A stretch of DNA of 25,304 nucleotides from Gemmatimonadota bacterium (GTDB taxonomy: Bacteria; Gemmatimonadota; Gemmatimonadetes; Gemmatimonadales; Gemmatimonadaceae): NCBI GenBank assembly GCA_016719105.1, contig JADKAQ010000028.1, positions 1-25,304 of the forward strand, in the 5' to 3' direction. A program made the position numbers and the translations under genes. The notes under the pieces were generated by a model that saw only the letters and a program-made list of their open reading frames with translations, ran no database searches and was not told the origin of the DNA. Below are positions 16,615 through 25,304 of the stretch, one piece after another (the first letter of the stretch is position 1; every line of letters begins with the position of its first letter).

Positions 16615-17183
16615 TCGCCCCCCGACCCGCGATACTGGTCCGCCCCTCCACCTCCACCGGGGTCGGCGGGGGGCGTCGACCCCGCCCGGAATCCCTTGGT
16701 CACGATGAAGGTGACCACGACCGCGAGGGCGCTTCCCACCACCCATGCGGTGCGCTTCTTCGAGAGCGTGCGCACTCGCACGTCCGTCACGTCACGCGTC
16801 CCCAGCGTCACCCGCACCCCGCTCACCGGGAGCTCCTGCCCGCGGATGGGGGTGACCGAGGCGACGTCGAGCACGTAGCGGTCGCCCTCCATGCCCTTGA
16901 GCACCCCCGTCACGCGCAGGATGCCCGGGCCTAACGCGGCGGTGTGCGCGATGCGCCCCTCATCGGTGAGGTCGAGGGCAATCGCCACACCGGGCGCGGG
17001 CGCCGTCGCGGGCGGGACGTACGTGTAGCATGCCGTGAGCAGGTGCAACGCGGCCAGCAGTGCCCCCCCCGCGCGGAGCGAACGCGACCGGGGACGGCGC
17101 CCTGTGGCCGCGCCGTCCCGGTGGTCATGCTTGCCAGGCTCCTGGTCCATCACCGTCACATCAATGTCTGGCATGCACGTCAC
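16611..17183 (-). CDS. Small lipoprotein with a C-terminal membrane helix, unknown function
   Basis: Up to 190 residues. The longest start is at 17183, but in-frame ATGs at 17174 and 17150 are also possible, and none has a clear Shine-Dalgarno. A basic n-region leads into LRAGGALLAALHLLTAC, with the lipobox Cys at about 52 of the long form. The mature domain is beta-rich (GILRVTGVLKGMEGDRYVLD, GVRVTLGTRDVTDVRVRTL). One hydrophobic helix, TAWVVGSALAVVVTFIVT (about 145-162), precedes a Gly/Pro-rich tail. Reading a variable domain, then KKRTAWV, then a helix is common for uncharacterised envelope proteins in this kind of genome. It follows SusD by less than 100 bases and its stop overlaps the next start (ATGA), so the genes should be coupled. 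No function is proposed. Confidence 0.7.
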   Translation of the reverse strand: MTCMPDIDVTVMDQEPGKHDHRDGAATGRRPRSRSLRAGGALLAALHLLTACYTYVPPATAPAPGVAIALDLTDEGRIAHTAALGPGILRVTGVLKGMEGDRYVLDVASVTPIRGQELPVSGVRVTLGTRDVTDVRVRTLSKKRTAWVVGSALAVVVTFIVTKGFRAGSTPPADPGGGGGADQYRGSGGE

Positions 17184-17240
17184 GATCGGGCCGGGCGGCC
17201 ACGCGCCGATCGTCCGGCGCGTGGCCCTCCCTGTGCGCGA

Positions 17241-18498
17241 TCAGGTGCCGCGCAGGTTGGGGTTGGACTGCGTCTCGTTGAGCGAGATCGGGATGCACTT
17301 GTCGCGCGTGTCGATGTAGCTGTTCTTGGCCGGCCCCGTCTCGGCGTTCCACCGGCGCCGGTCCCACCGGCGGCGCCCCTCGAGCCCCAACGTCGCGCCA
17401 CGCTCCTTCTGCAGCACCGGCCACGCCTGGGCCGCCGTCGTGATCCCGGTGAGCGCCGGGAGCGGCGCCGACGTGGTGTTATGGAACGCGCGCACCTGGT
17501 TGATGAGCGTCACCGCCCCGGCCACGTCGTTGTTGCGCAACGCCGCTTCGGCACGCAGCAGCAGCATCTCGGTCCCCTTCACGATCGGGATGTCGGCGGC
17601 CAGTGTGGCGTACTTGCGCTGGCGGAAGAAGGTCGTGCGCCCATCCTGACCCACCGCCAGCGCGCCGCTGGTCGTACGCACCGTGTCCCACGGCACACGC
17701 GGGTCACGCACCGTGGCCCACTGCGTGTTGAAGACGGTGAACTCCGAGCGCGTGATCGTCTCGAACGCCAGATCGTTGTTCTCGGCCGTGGTATTGGTCG
17801 GAGAACGGCGCCACGAAGACGTAGGCCGTGGGGACGACCGAGGCATCGGTCACCGCCGCCGTCCAGTTGTTCTGCCAGGCGCGCACCGAGGCGCGACCGC
17901 CCGAGGCTACGCGCAGGAGCGAGTCCTTGATGGCGCCGGTGAGCGTGTTCGCGATGCGAATGGCCTCGGTGAACTGCGCCTCGGCCCGCTGGAAGTGCAC
18001 CTTGTGGTCGCCCGACGGGCCGCCGTCGATGACCGAGTTGCACGTCAGTTCGCCTAACAAGCGATTGGAGAGCCCGGCATAGATGTTGGCGCGCGCGGCG
18101 AGCGGCGACGTGTCGTAGGCGGTGCCGAGCACCTCCTTCATGCGCACGATCCCCTGCTCCGCTACCCAGCGCGAGCGGTGCATCCCGCCCCAGTGCCCGT
18201 TGATGTCCTCGGGGCGGATGATGCCGCGGTTCCAGAGCCCCTCGCCCGGGCCGTAGCTCCCGGAGTGGTACAGGTCGTCGGACATGATCGCCGCCCCCTG
18301 CGCGACGACGTCATACGCGCGCGAGAGGTCGAACGCCATCCCGGTCACGAGCCCGGTCATGGCCGTCGGGACATTCAGGTTGTCGTCGGCGATGGGGCCG
18401 GGGTTGGAGACGTCGAAGAAGTTGCAGCCGGCGGTGGTCGCCAGGGTGGTGATTGCGACGGTCGCCGAGGCGCGTCGCACGATTCGATTCCACTGCAT
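17241..18498 (-). CDS. SusD/RagB-family outer-membrane lipoprotein (one frameshift)
   Basis: Surface lid lipoprotein that pairs with the SusC channel in glycan or peptide uptake; about 418 residues after correction. The ATG at 18498 has GAGG upstream. The signal peptide ends in TTAGC followed by NFFDVSNPGPIADDNLN, the usual start of SusD. The helical body contains SRWVAEQGIVRMKEVLG and a TPR-like FQRAEAQFTEAIRIANTLTG. The frame breaks at 17797-17806: VAPFS continues as NTTAENNDLAFETITRSEF after dropping one base. The C-terminal part has VKGTEMLLLRAEAALRNNDV, INQVRAFHN, LQKERGATLGLEGRRRWD and IPISLNE, all family hallmarks. It lies 22 bases after the SusC stop. The protein is short for SusD, so the binding loops may be reduced. 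Confidence 0.9.
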
Positions 18499-18520
18499 CG
18501 TGTGTGATCCTCGGTTGAGG

Positions 18521-21503
18521 TTACCAGTTGGTCCGGAAGGAAACAGAGAACGAGCGCAGCTGCGGCAGCGTGTAGTACTCGCGCCGCCCCACCTGGCTGT
18601 CGGCCTGGTCCGACGACTCGGGGTCGAGGCCGTTGTAGTCGGTGCTCAGGAAGAGGTTGCGCCCGGCGAGGCTGAGCGTGCCGCCGCGCGACCCGGGAAT
18701 CCACTTGGCCGGCACGCGATACGACAGCGTCACGTAGCGCAGGCGGAAAAAGTCGATCTTCTCGATCCAGGCGTCGGCCAGGTTCTGCGTCGTGTTGTAG
18801 CCGCAGCGCGTGCGGTCGAGGCGTTGATGCCGTTCAAGGCGCTGGCATCGCCCTTGGCCGCGGCGATGATGGCGCGCTGGTTGGCGTAGCACGGACGCCA
18901 GTTGCCACGAATGGCGTTCTGGTAACCGACGTAGTTGATGTTGTAGCCCCCTTCTGGAACTCACCCAACCCGTCGATGGTGAGCTTGTCGAACAGGGTGA
19001 GCGTGGTGCCGAAGCCCATGATGTTGGTGGGCCAGGTGGGGCCGATGTACATGTTGGTGTCGGAGCGCACCGGCGCCTCGAACTTGTCCGCGTTGAGGAT
19101 CTTGCGGGCGAAGAGCGAGGTGACCGGGTAGCCCACGCGCACCTCGGTGAAGCTCCCGCCCACCGCGATGAGCGGCTCGTCGCCGAGGTCGGTGGCTTCG
19201 CTCTTGAGGTGCGTGAAGTTCACGCGCCCACGCCAGTCGAAGTTGGAGCGCCGCACGAGCCCGGCGTCGAACTTGACCTCGAGCCCGGAGTTCTGGACCT
19301 CGCCGATGTTCTCGAGCTGCCGGTTGAGGAAGCCCTGGCTGGGAGGATACCGCACCTGGATGAGCGCGTCGGACGTGGTGGTGTTGAAGTACGTCATGTC
19401 GACCGAGAAGCGACCGGCGAAGGCGCTGGCCTCGAGCCCGACTTCGGCTTCGCGCGTACGCTCGGGGCCCAGGTTCGGGTTGCCCAACTGGTTAGGCGAA
19501 AAGCCCGGCTTGGCTTCGTCGCCCGCGATCGGATCCCAGGTGCGCACGGCGTCGAAGGCTCCCGGCGCCTTGCCCGACTCGCCGATGGCGGTGCGCAGCT
19601 TGAACGTCTCGATCGTGTTCTTCGGCCACCACTCATGGTCGGAGAGGGCGTACGCAAAGCCGACCTTGGGATACCACTGCAGACCGAAGTCCTTGCCGAA
19701 GGCGCTGTTGCCGTCGACGCGCATGCCTAACGTGAGGAAGGCGCGGTCGTTCCAGCCGATCTGCTCCTGGAAAAAGAGCCCCGCGTTCACCACGCGGCGG
19801 CGCGTATCGGTGCCGACCGTGCGGCGCGCGGCGCTCGTGATGACCGGGTCACCCGGGCCGGAGAACTCGTCGGCCGTCACCGCGGTGCTGCTCAGGTTGT
19901 CCTGGAAGAGCTGCCCGCCCACCGACGTCGAGGTGGTGATGCTGCCACGGAAGTCCTTCTTGTAGGTCGAGGCGTAGTCGACCGAGAGGAACTGCCGCAC
20001 CCAGTTGGCCTGCGTGAGCTGCCCCACCGCGTTGCGCAGGTGGCCGAACGGGATGACGGAACGATTCTCGACGTTGTTGTAGTCGAAGCCGACCGAGAGG
20101 CGATTGGTCCACGCCTCGATCGGCGAGTAGTTCATCGTGAAGCCGGAGATGTAGTGATCCGTCTTCGTCTTGGTGCCGATGGTGAGCGCCGCATCGTTGT
20201 TCATGCAGATGACCCCCGTCTGCACGCACCCGGCGCCGCGGTAGTTGCCCGCCGTGCCACGCGCCACGTTCAGCAGGAAGCCGTTGGCCAGGTTGCCGTC
20301 GGCAATCCAGTCCTGGTCGCCCCGCTGGTACGACGAGTTGAGCGACAGCTCGAGCTTCTGGAACGGGCGGAAGGCGAAGTTGCCGCGGAAGCCACCCGTG
20401 GTGTACTCGTTGGACTCGAGCGCCCCCTCTTCATTGGAGAGGTTGCCGGCCAGGAAGTACTGCGCGATGTCGCTGCCACCCGCCACCGACATCGCCGCCT
20501 TCTGCACCGCCCCGGTGCGAATCCACTTGCCGCGCGACGGGCAGGTGGCGTCCTCGAACTTCACGTCCTGCCCGAACGTCGCGCTCGTCGGCACGATGTC
20601 GATTCCGAACAACTCGGGCCCCTGACAATCCTTGAGGTAGACGGCCGTGGGGTCGCCATCGACCTTGAGGTAGTCCAGGTCGTTGGTCCCGCCGGTGAGG
20701 TCGAGCGACCACTGCGGCTTCCCGGCACGCCCGCGCTTGGTGAAGATCTGGATCACGCCGCCCGACGCCTCGGTGCCGTACAACGTCGTTGCCGCCGCCC
20801 CCTTCACGACTTCCACTCGCTCGATGTCTTCCGAGCGAATGTCGTTGAACGGGTTGATGGTCTGGCGCGCGTTGGTCACCGTCGGCGAGACGCCGCTGAA
20901 GATACGGACGCCGTCGACGTAGATGATGGGATTGTTGTCCTGCGAGATGGAGTTGTTGCCGCGCAGGCGGATCTGGCCGCCGGCACCAGGCTGTCCGGAG
21001 TTAGCCAGCACGGTCACCCCCGGCGTCTGCGCCGAGAGGAGTTGCTGCGCGTTGGCAACAGGGGCGTTCTGGATCTGCTCGGCGGAGATCGTCGCCATGG
21101 AGTTGGTGATCTCCTTGCGGCGCACGTCACCCGTCGCCGTGACCACCACCTGCTCCAGCGCCACCGGCGCCTCGCGTATGACGAAGTCGAGCGTCGCCGT
21201 CTCGCCGGCGGCGACGTTCACCTGGGCCGACGCGGGGGCGAAGCCGAGGCGCACGACACGAATCGTGCGCGGGCCAGCGGGCACATTGCTGAGCCGGTAC
21301 TCGCCGTTCTCGTTGGTCTGGGCGCCGATCGCGGTCCCCACCACACCCACCTGGGCCTGGGGGAGCGGGCGATTAGCCCCTTCCACGATGACGCGCCCGC
21401 GTACCGAGCCGGTGGCCTGTGCGGCCAGAGGCGAGGCGACGACGAGCGCGAGGCCGGTCGACAACAATGACCGTGCGAGTGATCGAAGCACATCTCTGGA
21501 CAT
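18521..21503 (-). CDS. SusC/RagA-family TonB-linked outer-membrane channel (two frameshifts)
   Basis: TonB-dependent channel under the SusD lid, about 994 residues after correction. The ATG at 21503 has a near-perfect AGGAGGAG 6 bases upstream. The signal peptide ends near PLAAQA, followed by a carboxypeptidase-regulatory domain (GSVRGRVIVEGANRPLPQA, ENGEYRLSNVPAG). The plug has LEQVVVTATGDVRRKE, LLSAQTPGVTVLANSGQPG, IRLRGNNSISQDNNPIIYVD and GAAATTLYGTEASGGVIQI. The barrel runs to FSVSFRTNW at the end. Two breaks occur near the C-terminus. At the C-run 18946-18951 one G (coding strand) is missing, so EFQKG should continue GYNINYVGYQNAIRGNW. Near 18831 one C is missing, joining ALNGINA to LDRTRCGYNTTQNLAD. 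First gene of the Sus-type operon. Confidence 0.92.
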
Positions 21504-21654
21504 GTAGCTCCTCCTGGTGCGTCAGGTGGGGGGAGGGAGGGTCGAACAGGAAGTCGGGGATGGCAGCGGTACACAGGATTTCGAAGCAGCGGCAATCATG
21601 GCAAGTCGCGTGGGACGTGCCGCGATCCGCCGTCAGGTGCAGGTGCGCCAGCGC

Positions 21655-21674
21655 GCGGCCACCCGTCGGGCCGC
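21655..21674 (-). terminator. Hairpin after the S9 peptidase gene
   Basis: GCGGCC (21655-21660) pairs with GGCCGC (21669-21674) across an 8-nt loop, 13 bases past the peptidase stop. It is a short stem with no T tract. It could end the peptidase transcript before the SusC promoter region. Confidence 0.35.
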
Positions 21675-21687
21675 ACGCGTTCGCCTC

Positions 21688-22840
21688 CTACCGCGTGCGG
21701 AGCGGCGGCTGCGGCTTCGAGAGGTCGAGATAGGGACGCAGGTTCCACTCGAAGAAGGTCCAGGTGCGGTTCCACGAGTCGATCTGCTCGGGCGAGTCGA
21801 CGCGCTCCAGCGTCTTGGAGTCGACGCGTCGGCTGAAGGCGTGGCCCACCGAAGCGCCCCAGGGGGCGGGGTCGACGTAGACCTTCGTTTCGGCAAGGTC
21901 GGGCTTGAGGGCGCGCAGCTTCCAGACGATCTGCTGGTCCTCGACGTAGTTCACGTCCTCGTCGTTGGTGGCCACATGTACGAGGATGGGGCGCTGCAGC
22001 TTCTCGACCGAATACAGCGGCGAGCGCTTGATGTACTCCTCCTGCTTCTCGTGCGGGAGCCCGCGCAGCCCGGGCTGCGTGGAGAAGTCGCGCTGGTAGC
22101 GCGGCCCCTTGTAACCCAAACGGAAGACGAGGTTGGTGACCGGGACGATCGCGGCGCCGGCCTTGAGCGGCGTCTCGCCGCGGAACAGGAGGTGCGCGGT
22201 GATGAAGCCGCCGTGGCTCCATCCCATCACCCCCACCCGCTCGGCGTCGACGTGCGGTAGCGTCTTGAGATAGTCGTAGGCGCCGTAGACGTCGTCGACT
22301 TCCTTGGCCCCGTAGTCGATCGCGCGCTAGTGCGCCCTCGCCGTAGCCAGTGCTTCCGCGATAGTCCGGGGCGATGACGACATAGCCGCGCTCGACCGCC
22401 TCCTTCACGAACGGCAGCATCGTCGCCCCCCACGAGGAGTGCACGCCGCCATGCACCCAGATCATCGCGGCGTGCCCCTTGGTGCCGCGCTTGTTGAGCG
22501 GCTGGAAGAGGAAGGCCGGGATGTCCATGTCACCCACCGGCGAGCGGTAGGTGATCTTCTTGAAGTCCATCACCCCGCGCTGCGGACCGCGTAGGTACTG
22601 TCGATCGCTTCGCGGTTCTTTGATGTCTTCAGCCCAATCGCGCGTCGAGTGATCGGCGGGATCGGCGCTGACGTACAGCGACTCGGCGCGCGTGGTGGGG
22701 GCGGGGCGGCGAGTGCCGTTCGTGCGCGCTCCACCCTGCTGCTGCGCGCCGACTTCCGGCGTCAGGACCAGGACGCCCACTGCCAGGGCGAGGACGACTC
22801 GTGCACCGGCGGGGGCCAGTCGGGCGAGGGCTCCGGACAT
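21688..22840 (-). CDS. S9-family alpha/beta-hydrolase peptidase (one frameshift)
   Basis: Secreted serine hydrolase of the prolyl-oligopeptidase type, about 383 residues. The ATG at 22840 has AGGAG about 9 bases upstream. The signal peptide runs to GVLVLTPEVGAQ. ITYRSPVGDMDIPAFLFQPL opens the hydrolase fold, followed by AAMIWVHGGVHSSWG (oxyanion region) and APDYRGSTGYG. The frame breaks at about 22325-22332; the next frame continues IDYGAKEVDDVYGAYDYLKT. The nucleophile is in GVMGWSHGGF. The acid is probably in HVATNDEDVN and the catalytic His near GASVGHAFSRR, though spacing and context of the His are not fully typical. The beta-propeller of full-length S9 enzymes is absent. It is located just upstream of SusC on the same strand, so it may supply or process peptides taken up by the Sus system. 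Confidence 0.87.
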
Positions 22841-22899
22841 GTGAAAGCGCTCCTGCATCCGCGGAGGGGACGGCGAAATACGGTGGGAGGGGAGGTCCC

Positions 22900-22929
22900 G
22901 CAATATTTCGTATGCACTCCGGTGTGCAA
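22900..22929 (-). promoter_or_regulatory. Possible sigma-70-like promoter of the S9 peptidase gene
   Basis: On the minus strand TTGCAC (22924-22929) and TATTGC (22900-22905) are separated by 18 bases, in the most AT-rich patch of this part of the window and about 60 bases before the peptidase start. Weak consensus match. Confidence 0.33.
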
Positions 22930-22951
22930 GAGGAAGAGCCCGCCCGATTGC

Positions 22952-23659
22952 CTAGCTGGCCATGATGTAGTGGCAGCCGGCTTCCTGCGCGCGAAGGCAG
23001 GCGAAAATGCCGTTCGGTTGGATGATGATTCCGGGGATCATCAGCTCGGTCGCGCGCTTGCGTGCCTCGGCGTTCTCGATCCTGTCCTTCTTCGCGATGC
23101 GCGACGCCACGAAGCGGAAGGCCCAGCCGCAGGCGAGGACCGTTCCTCCGCTCGTGAGAAACGTTTCCACCGTGTACTTCTTCGCCCGTTCGTCGCTCCC
23201 GGCCGACTCGCCGCTCACGGGATTGGTGAGACGCCACTTCTTCCCTTCATTCGTGCGCAGCTTGTTGTCCTTCCCCACTTCGTAGCGCGCCCAGTACTCG
23301 TCCTTCATGATCAGGTCGATGGCCGAGTGGCGGAAGACGACGACGGGAGACATTTCGGCCCGCTCGGTGCCGTAGACCTCCTTGTACATGTCGCACCAGG
23401 CGATCGCACGCACGAGGGCGGCGCCGTCGGCGATCTCGGGCGAATCGAAGACGGCGCGGTACTTCCCCTTCACGCGATCGGTCCAGCTCATGTCCCACGT
23501 TTCGGTGATCGGCAGCGGGTGCTCGTCTGGTCGATCGTGACGGGGTGCCGGCTCCACGAGGCGCGGTGCGGCGGCGTGCAGGAGGGACGGGGCGCCGGTC
23601 ACGCCGAGGATCGAGGCGCCGCCGAGCAGGCCGAGGAAACGACGACGAGGAGTGGGCAT
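22952..23659 (-). CDS. Tat-exported DsrE-like protein
   Basis: 235 residues from the ATG at 23659. The N-terminus TPRRRFLGLLGGASILG is a twin-arginine signal, so it is exported folded, probably to the periplasm. The mature part has VVFRHSAIDLIMKDEYWARY, then GGTVLACGWAFRFVASRIAK, a helix, and PGIIIQPNGIFACLRAQEAG ending CHYIMAS. This matches the layout of the periplasmic DsrE-superfamily proteins with Tat signals (a cysteine in the VACN-like strand, then P-S/N-GIFA and A-Q-x-AGC-Y). Two cysteines (in VLACGW and AGCHY) are placed where family members keep them. A role in sulfur or redox chemistry is known for the superfamily but not shown here. The start sits immediately next to a heptamer repeat, and no Shine-Dalgarno is visible. 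Confidence 0.85.
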   Translation of the reverse strand: MPTPRRRFLGLLGGASILGVTGAPSLLHAAAPRLVEPAPRHDRPDEHPLPITETWDMSWTDRVKGKYRAVFDSPEIADGAALVRAIAWCDMYKEVYGTERAEMSPVVVFRHSAIDLIMKDEYWARYEVGKDNKLRTNEGKKWRLTNPVSGESAGSDERAKKYTVETFLTSGGTVLACGWAFRFVASRIAKKDRIENAEARKRATELMIPGIIIQPNGIFACLRAQEAGCHYIMAS

Positions 23660-23660
23660 T

Positions 23661-23693
23661 GGGAGACGGGAGACGGGAGACGGGAGACGGGAG
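23661..23693. repeat. Heptanucleotide tandem repeat (GGGAGAC, 4.7 copies)
   Basis: Perfect copies begin at 23661, 23668, 23675 and 23682, with a partial fifth to 23693. The array ends one base from the start codon of the Tat-exported protein and occupies its ribosome-binding region. Confidence 0.9.
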
Positions 23694-23735
23694 CGCGCGG
23701 CCTGGCCGGGCGCGGTGCGGAGCGCCGATGCGAGG

Positions 23736-24880
23736 TTAGCGCGAGGACGCGGTGGCGTCGATACCGAGGGGGATGAAGCGTCCCTCGCCGACGATCGAGC
23801 GAGAGATGGAGTACAGGGTGATACCGGAGGGGAACTTCATCAATGGACCGCCGCTGGCTCCAACGATCGCCGCTCCCTGATCGAAGCGCGTGGCGATGCC
23901 GGGGTAGCGCAGGAGTTCGCGGACGTGCATGTGACCGGCGAGGGCGAGCGGATACGGATGCGGGGCGACGCGCGCGATGACGTCGCGCGCGTTGGAGACG
24001 GTGTGGCGGAAGGCGGCCTTCCCGTTGACCGTGATCACGCTGGGAGCGGGCGGGCGTCGTTGAAGCGTTGATCATCTCGACGGCGGTGTGAAGAACGGGA
24101 TGTGGTTGAAGGTCACCACGAGGTGCCGGACGGGACGACGGCCAGGTCGCGCTCGAGCCACGCCAGCTGCAACGAGTCGACGTGGCCATAGTAGCGCGTG
24201 TCGTCGATGTCGACCGTGTTGAGGGCGACGAAGTGGACGCCGCCGGCATTGAACGAGTAGTAGTCGGGGCCGCGATAGTGGCGGTACATCGTGCGGCCGT
24301 AGAGCGGGTGATCGGCGGCGACGCCGGAGCGGTCGCGCTCGATGCCGAAGATCTCGTGATTGCCCGGGACGGTGTAGAGCGGAACCTGCACGGGCGCGAC
24401 CTGCTCCTGAAAGAGGTCGTAGTAACCGCGCGCTTCGACCTCCCCCACCCGAAGCGCATCGCACCAGGTCGCCGGTGATGAGGACGAAGTCGGGGCGCAG
24501 CGAGTCGACGAGGGCGCGCAGGCGCGCATGCGCCCACCGACGCCGGGGCGATGGGTGTCGGAGGCGTGGACGAAGGTCAGGCGACCACCACGGGCCGGCG
24601 CACGCTGTAGAGCGAAGTCGACCGTCGTCGCGCCATCGACCACCGTTGCCCAGAACGCCCCCGTGTTGCGGTAGCCGTCGGGGACGCTGGCAAAGACGAT
24701 TCCGGTGCGCAGGGCACTCGTCAGGCGGTAGACGCCGTCGGCGCCGGTGACGACAACCGAGTCCTGGTCCGAGACGGCGACGCCCGGCACCCCCGGCTCG
24801 CCGGTGTCGCGGCGCCCGTTGGCGTTGCGGTCGAGGAGACGACGCTGTCGATGGTGCGTTGCGGCTGGCGGATGGTGCTT
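23736..24880 (-). CDS. Secreted calcineurin-like phosphoesterase (many frameshifts, N-terminus unresolved)
   Basis: Metallophosphoesterase with an N-terminal Ig-like domain (DRNANGRRDTGEPGVPGVAV, GADGVYRLT), a catalytic domain and a C-terminal domain. Metal motifs in order: HASDTH, then ITGDLVR, GNHEIF, TFNHIPFF, AGHMHVRE. No single frame holds them all. Breaks needing one added base are seen near 24530 (GGG run, then AHARLRALVDS), 24465 (LVR to DALRVGE), 24125 (CC run, PSGT to LVVTF), and three within 24040-24090 (to VITVNGKAAFRH). Another near 24835 would give VVFLDRNANG. The last frame ends at a TAA at 23736 (GIDATASSR). No signal peptide could be found upstream of about 24880, so the true start is unknown. 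The density of breaks is higher than elsewhere. Confidence 0.75.
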
Positions 24881-25304
24881 TTGCCGAGCCGTGTCGCGAG
24901 CGCACCTCAGGCGCGACGCGCGTATCACGGGTGCCGTGCAGGGCCGCAGGGTGCGCCGAGATGACGCCACCGCGCCGGGAGGCAGGCGACGGCCATCTGC
25001 AGGCGAGGCGGGGACACGCTGGCGGGTGCGTTCCCCGGCGATAGGGGGAACGAAAGAGTACGGTGCCGGAACCGTCGGCGCCACGTGACGCGGACGCTGC
25101 ACGTCGGCGCTACGTGACGCGGCGCTGCACGCCGTCGATTTCGCCGGGCCTTGCCGAGTCCGCTCGCGTCGGCTTGCCGCGGCCTGACGCCCGCTGCATC
25201 GTCGGTGCGCTGGCGAGGTGCAGTCGCCCCTCCGGTGCGGCCGCAACCACGCGGACGGCTCGCGCCATCACTGACCGATGACGAGCGCACGGACCGCGGC
25301 GCGC
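24881..25304. other. Right end without a recognisable gene
   Basis: Open frames on both strands are Arg/Pro/Ala-rich and lack protein character. The upstream part of the phosphoesterase gene probably lies here but cannot be read. The only structure seen is the tandem duplication at 25073-25130. Confidence 0.4.
25073..25130. repeat. 29-bp imperfect tandem duplication
   Basis: Copy one (25073-25101) and copy two (25102-25129) share CGTCGGCGC, then ACGTGACGCGG, then CGCTGCA. They differ by one C/T change and one missing A. The first copy contains the palindrome CACGTG. Confidence 0.75.

Noticed and set aside
19629..19636. CCACTCAT octamer inside the SusC gene
   Set aside because: No second unit 21 bases away on either side, and it lies within coding sequence, so it is not counted as an operator.
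23661..23693. CRISPR array
   Set aside because: Seven-base units with no spacers and no cas genes nearby; this is a simple tandem repeat.
24881..25304. Short protein genes at the right end on either strand
   Set aside because: Frames are Arg/Pro/Ala-rich without signal peptide, motif or ribosome-binding site.

Overview
This window looks like chromosomal DNA from a very GC-rich, Gram-negative, didermal bacterium. I would guess Gemmatimonadota, but this is inference, not a search result. The grounds are the GC content, TonB receptors with N-terminal carboxypeptidase-regulatory domains, a SusC/SusD pair, a DUF5916 barrel protein, a multi-TM LytS-type kinase with a LytTR regulator, and several lipoproteins. 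I see no rRNA, tRNA, CRISPR array, insertion sequence or phage gene.

Left block (1-14.1 kb): the start of a TonB-type receptor (minus, cut by the window edge) is divergent from a secreted aspartoacylase/succinylglutamate-desuccinylase-like zinc hydrolase. Next come, all on the minus strand, an ABC exporter operon (ATPase, then two DUF3526-like permeases), a sensor kinase plus LytTR response regulator, and a DUF5916 outer-membrane protein. This last gene is divergent from a second TonB receptor (ZnuD-like plug) followed by a small lipoprotein. Six promoter regions in this block carry the same element, two octamers of the type [GA][TC]GA[AG][TC]GG spaced by exactly 13 bases (21-bp period). As 9-mers with a 12-bp gap, the other strand reads ACC[GA][TC]TC[AG][TC], which fits the known LytTR direct-repeat consensus. 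I propose that the kinase and LytTR regulator control this whole envelope block, including themselves. This is the main find.

Right block (14.1-24.9 kb, all minus): a short S9 peptidase, then SusC and SusD, then three lipoprotein genes, the last two joined to their predecessors by 4-bp ATGA overlaps. The last encodes a vanadium-haloperoxidase/PAP2 protein with an internally duplicated domain. Upstream of the peptidase lie a Tat-exported DsrE-like protein and a calcineurin-like phosphoesterase. None of these genes has the LytTR-type element.

Caution: at least eight genes need single-base corrections, mostly in C or G runs, to read through. The pattern suggests consensus errors in the assembly rather than gene decay. 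Coordinates of those genes span the whole reconstructed gene.
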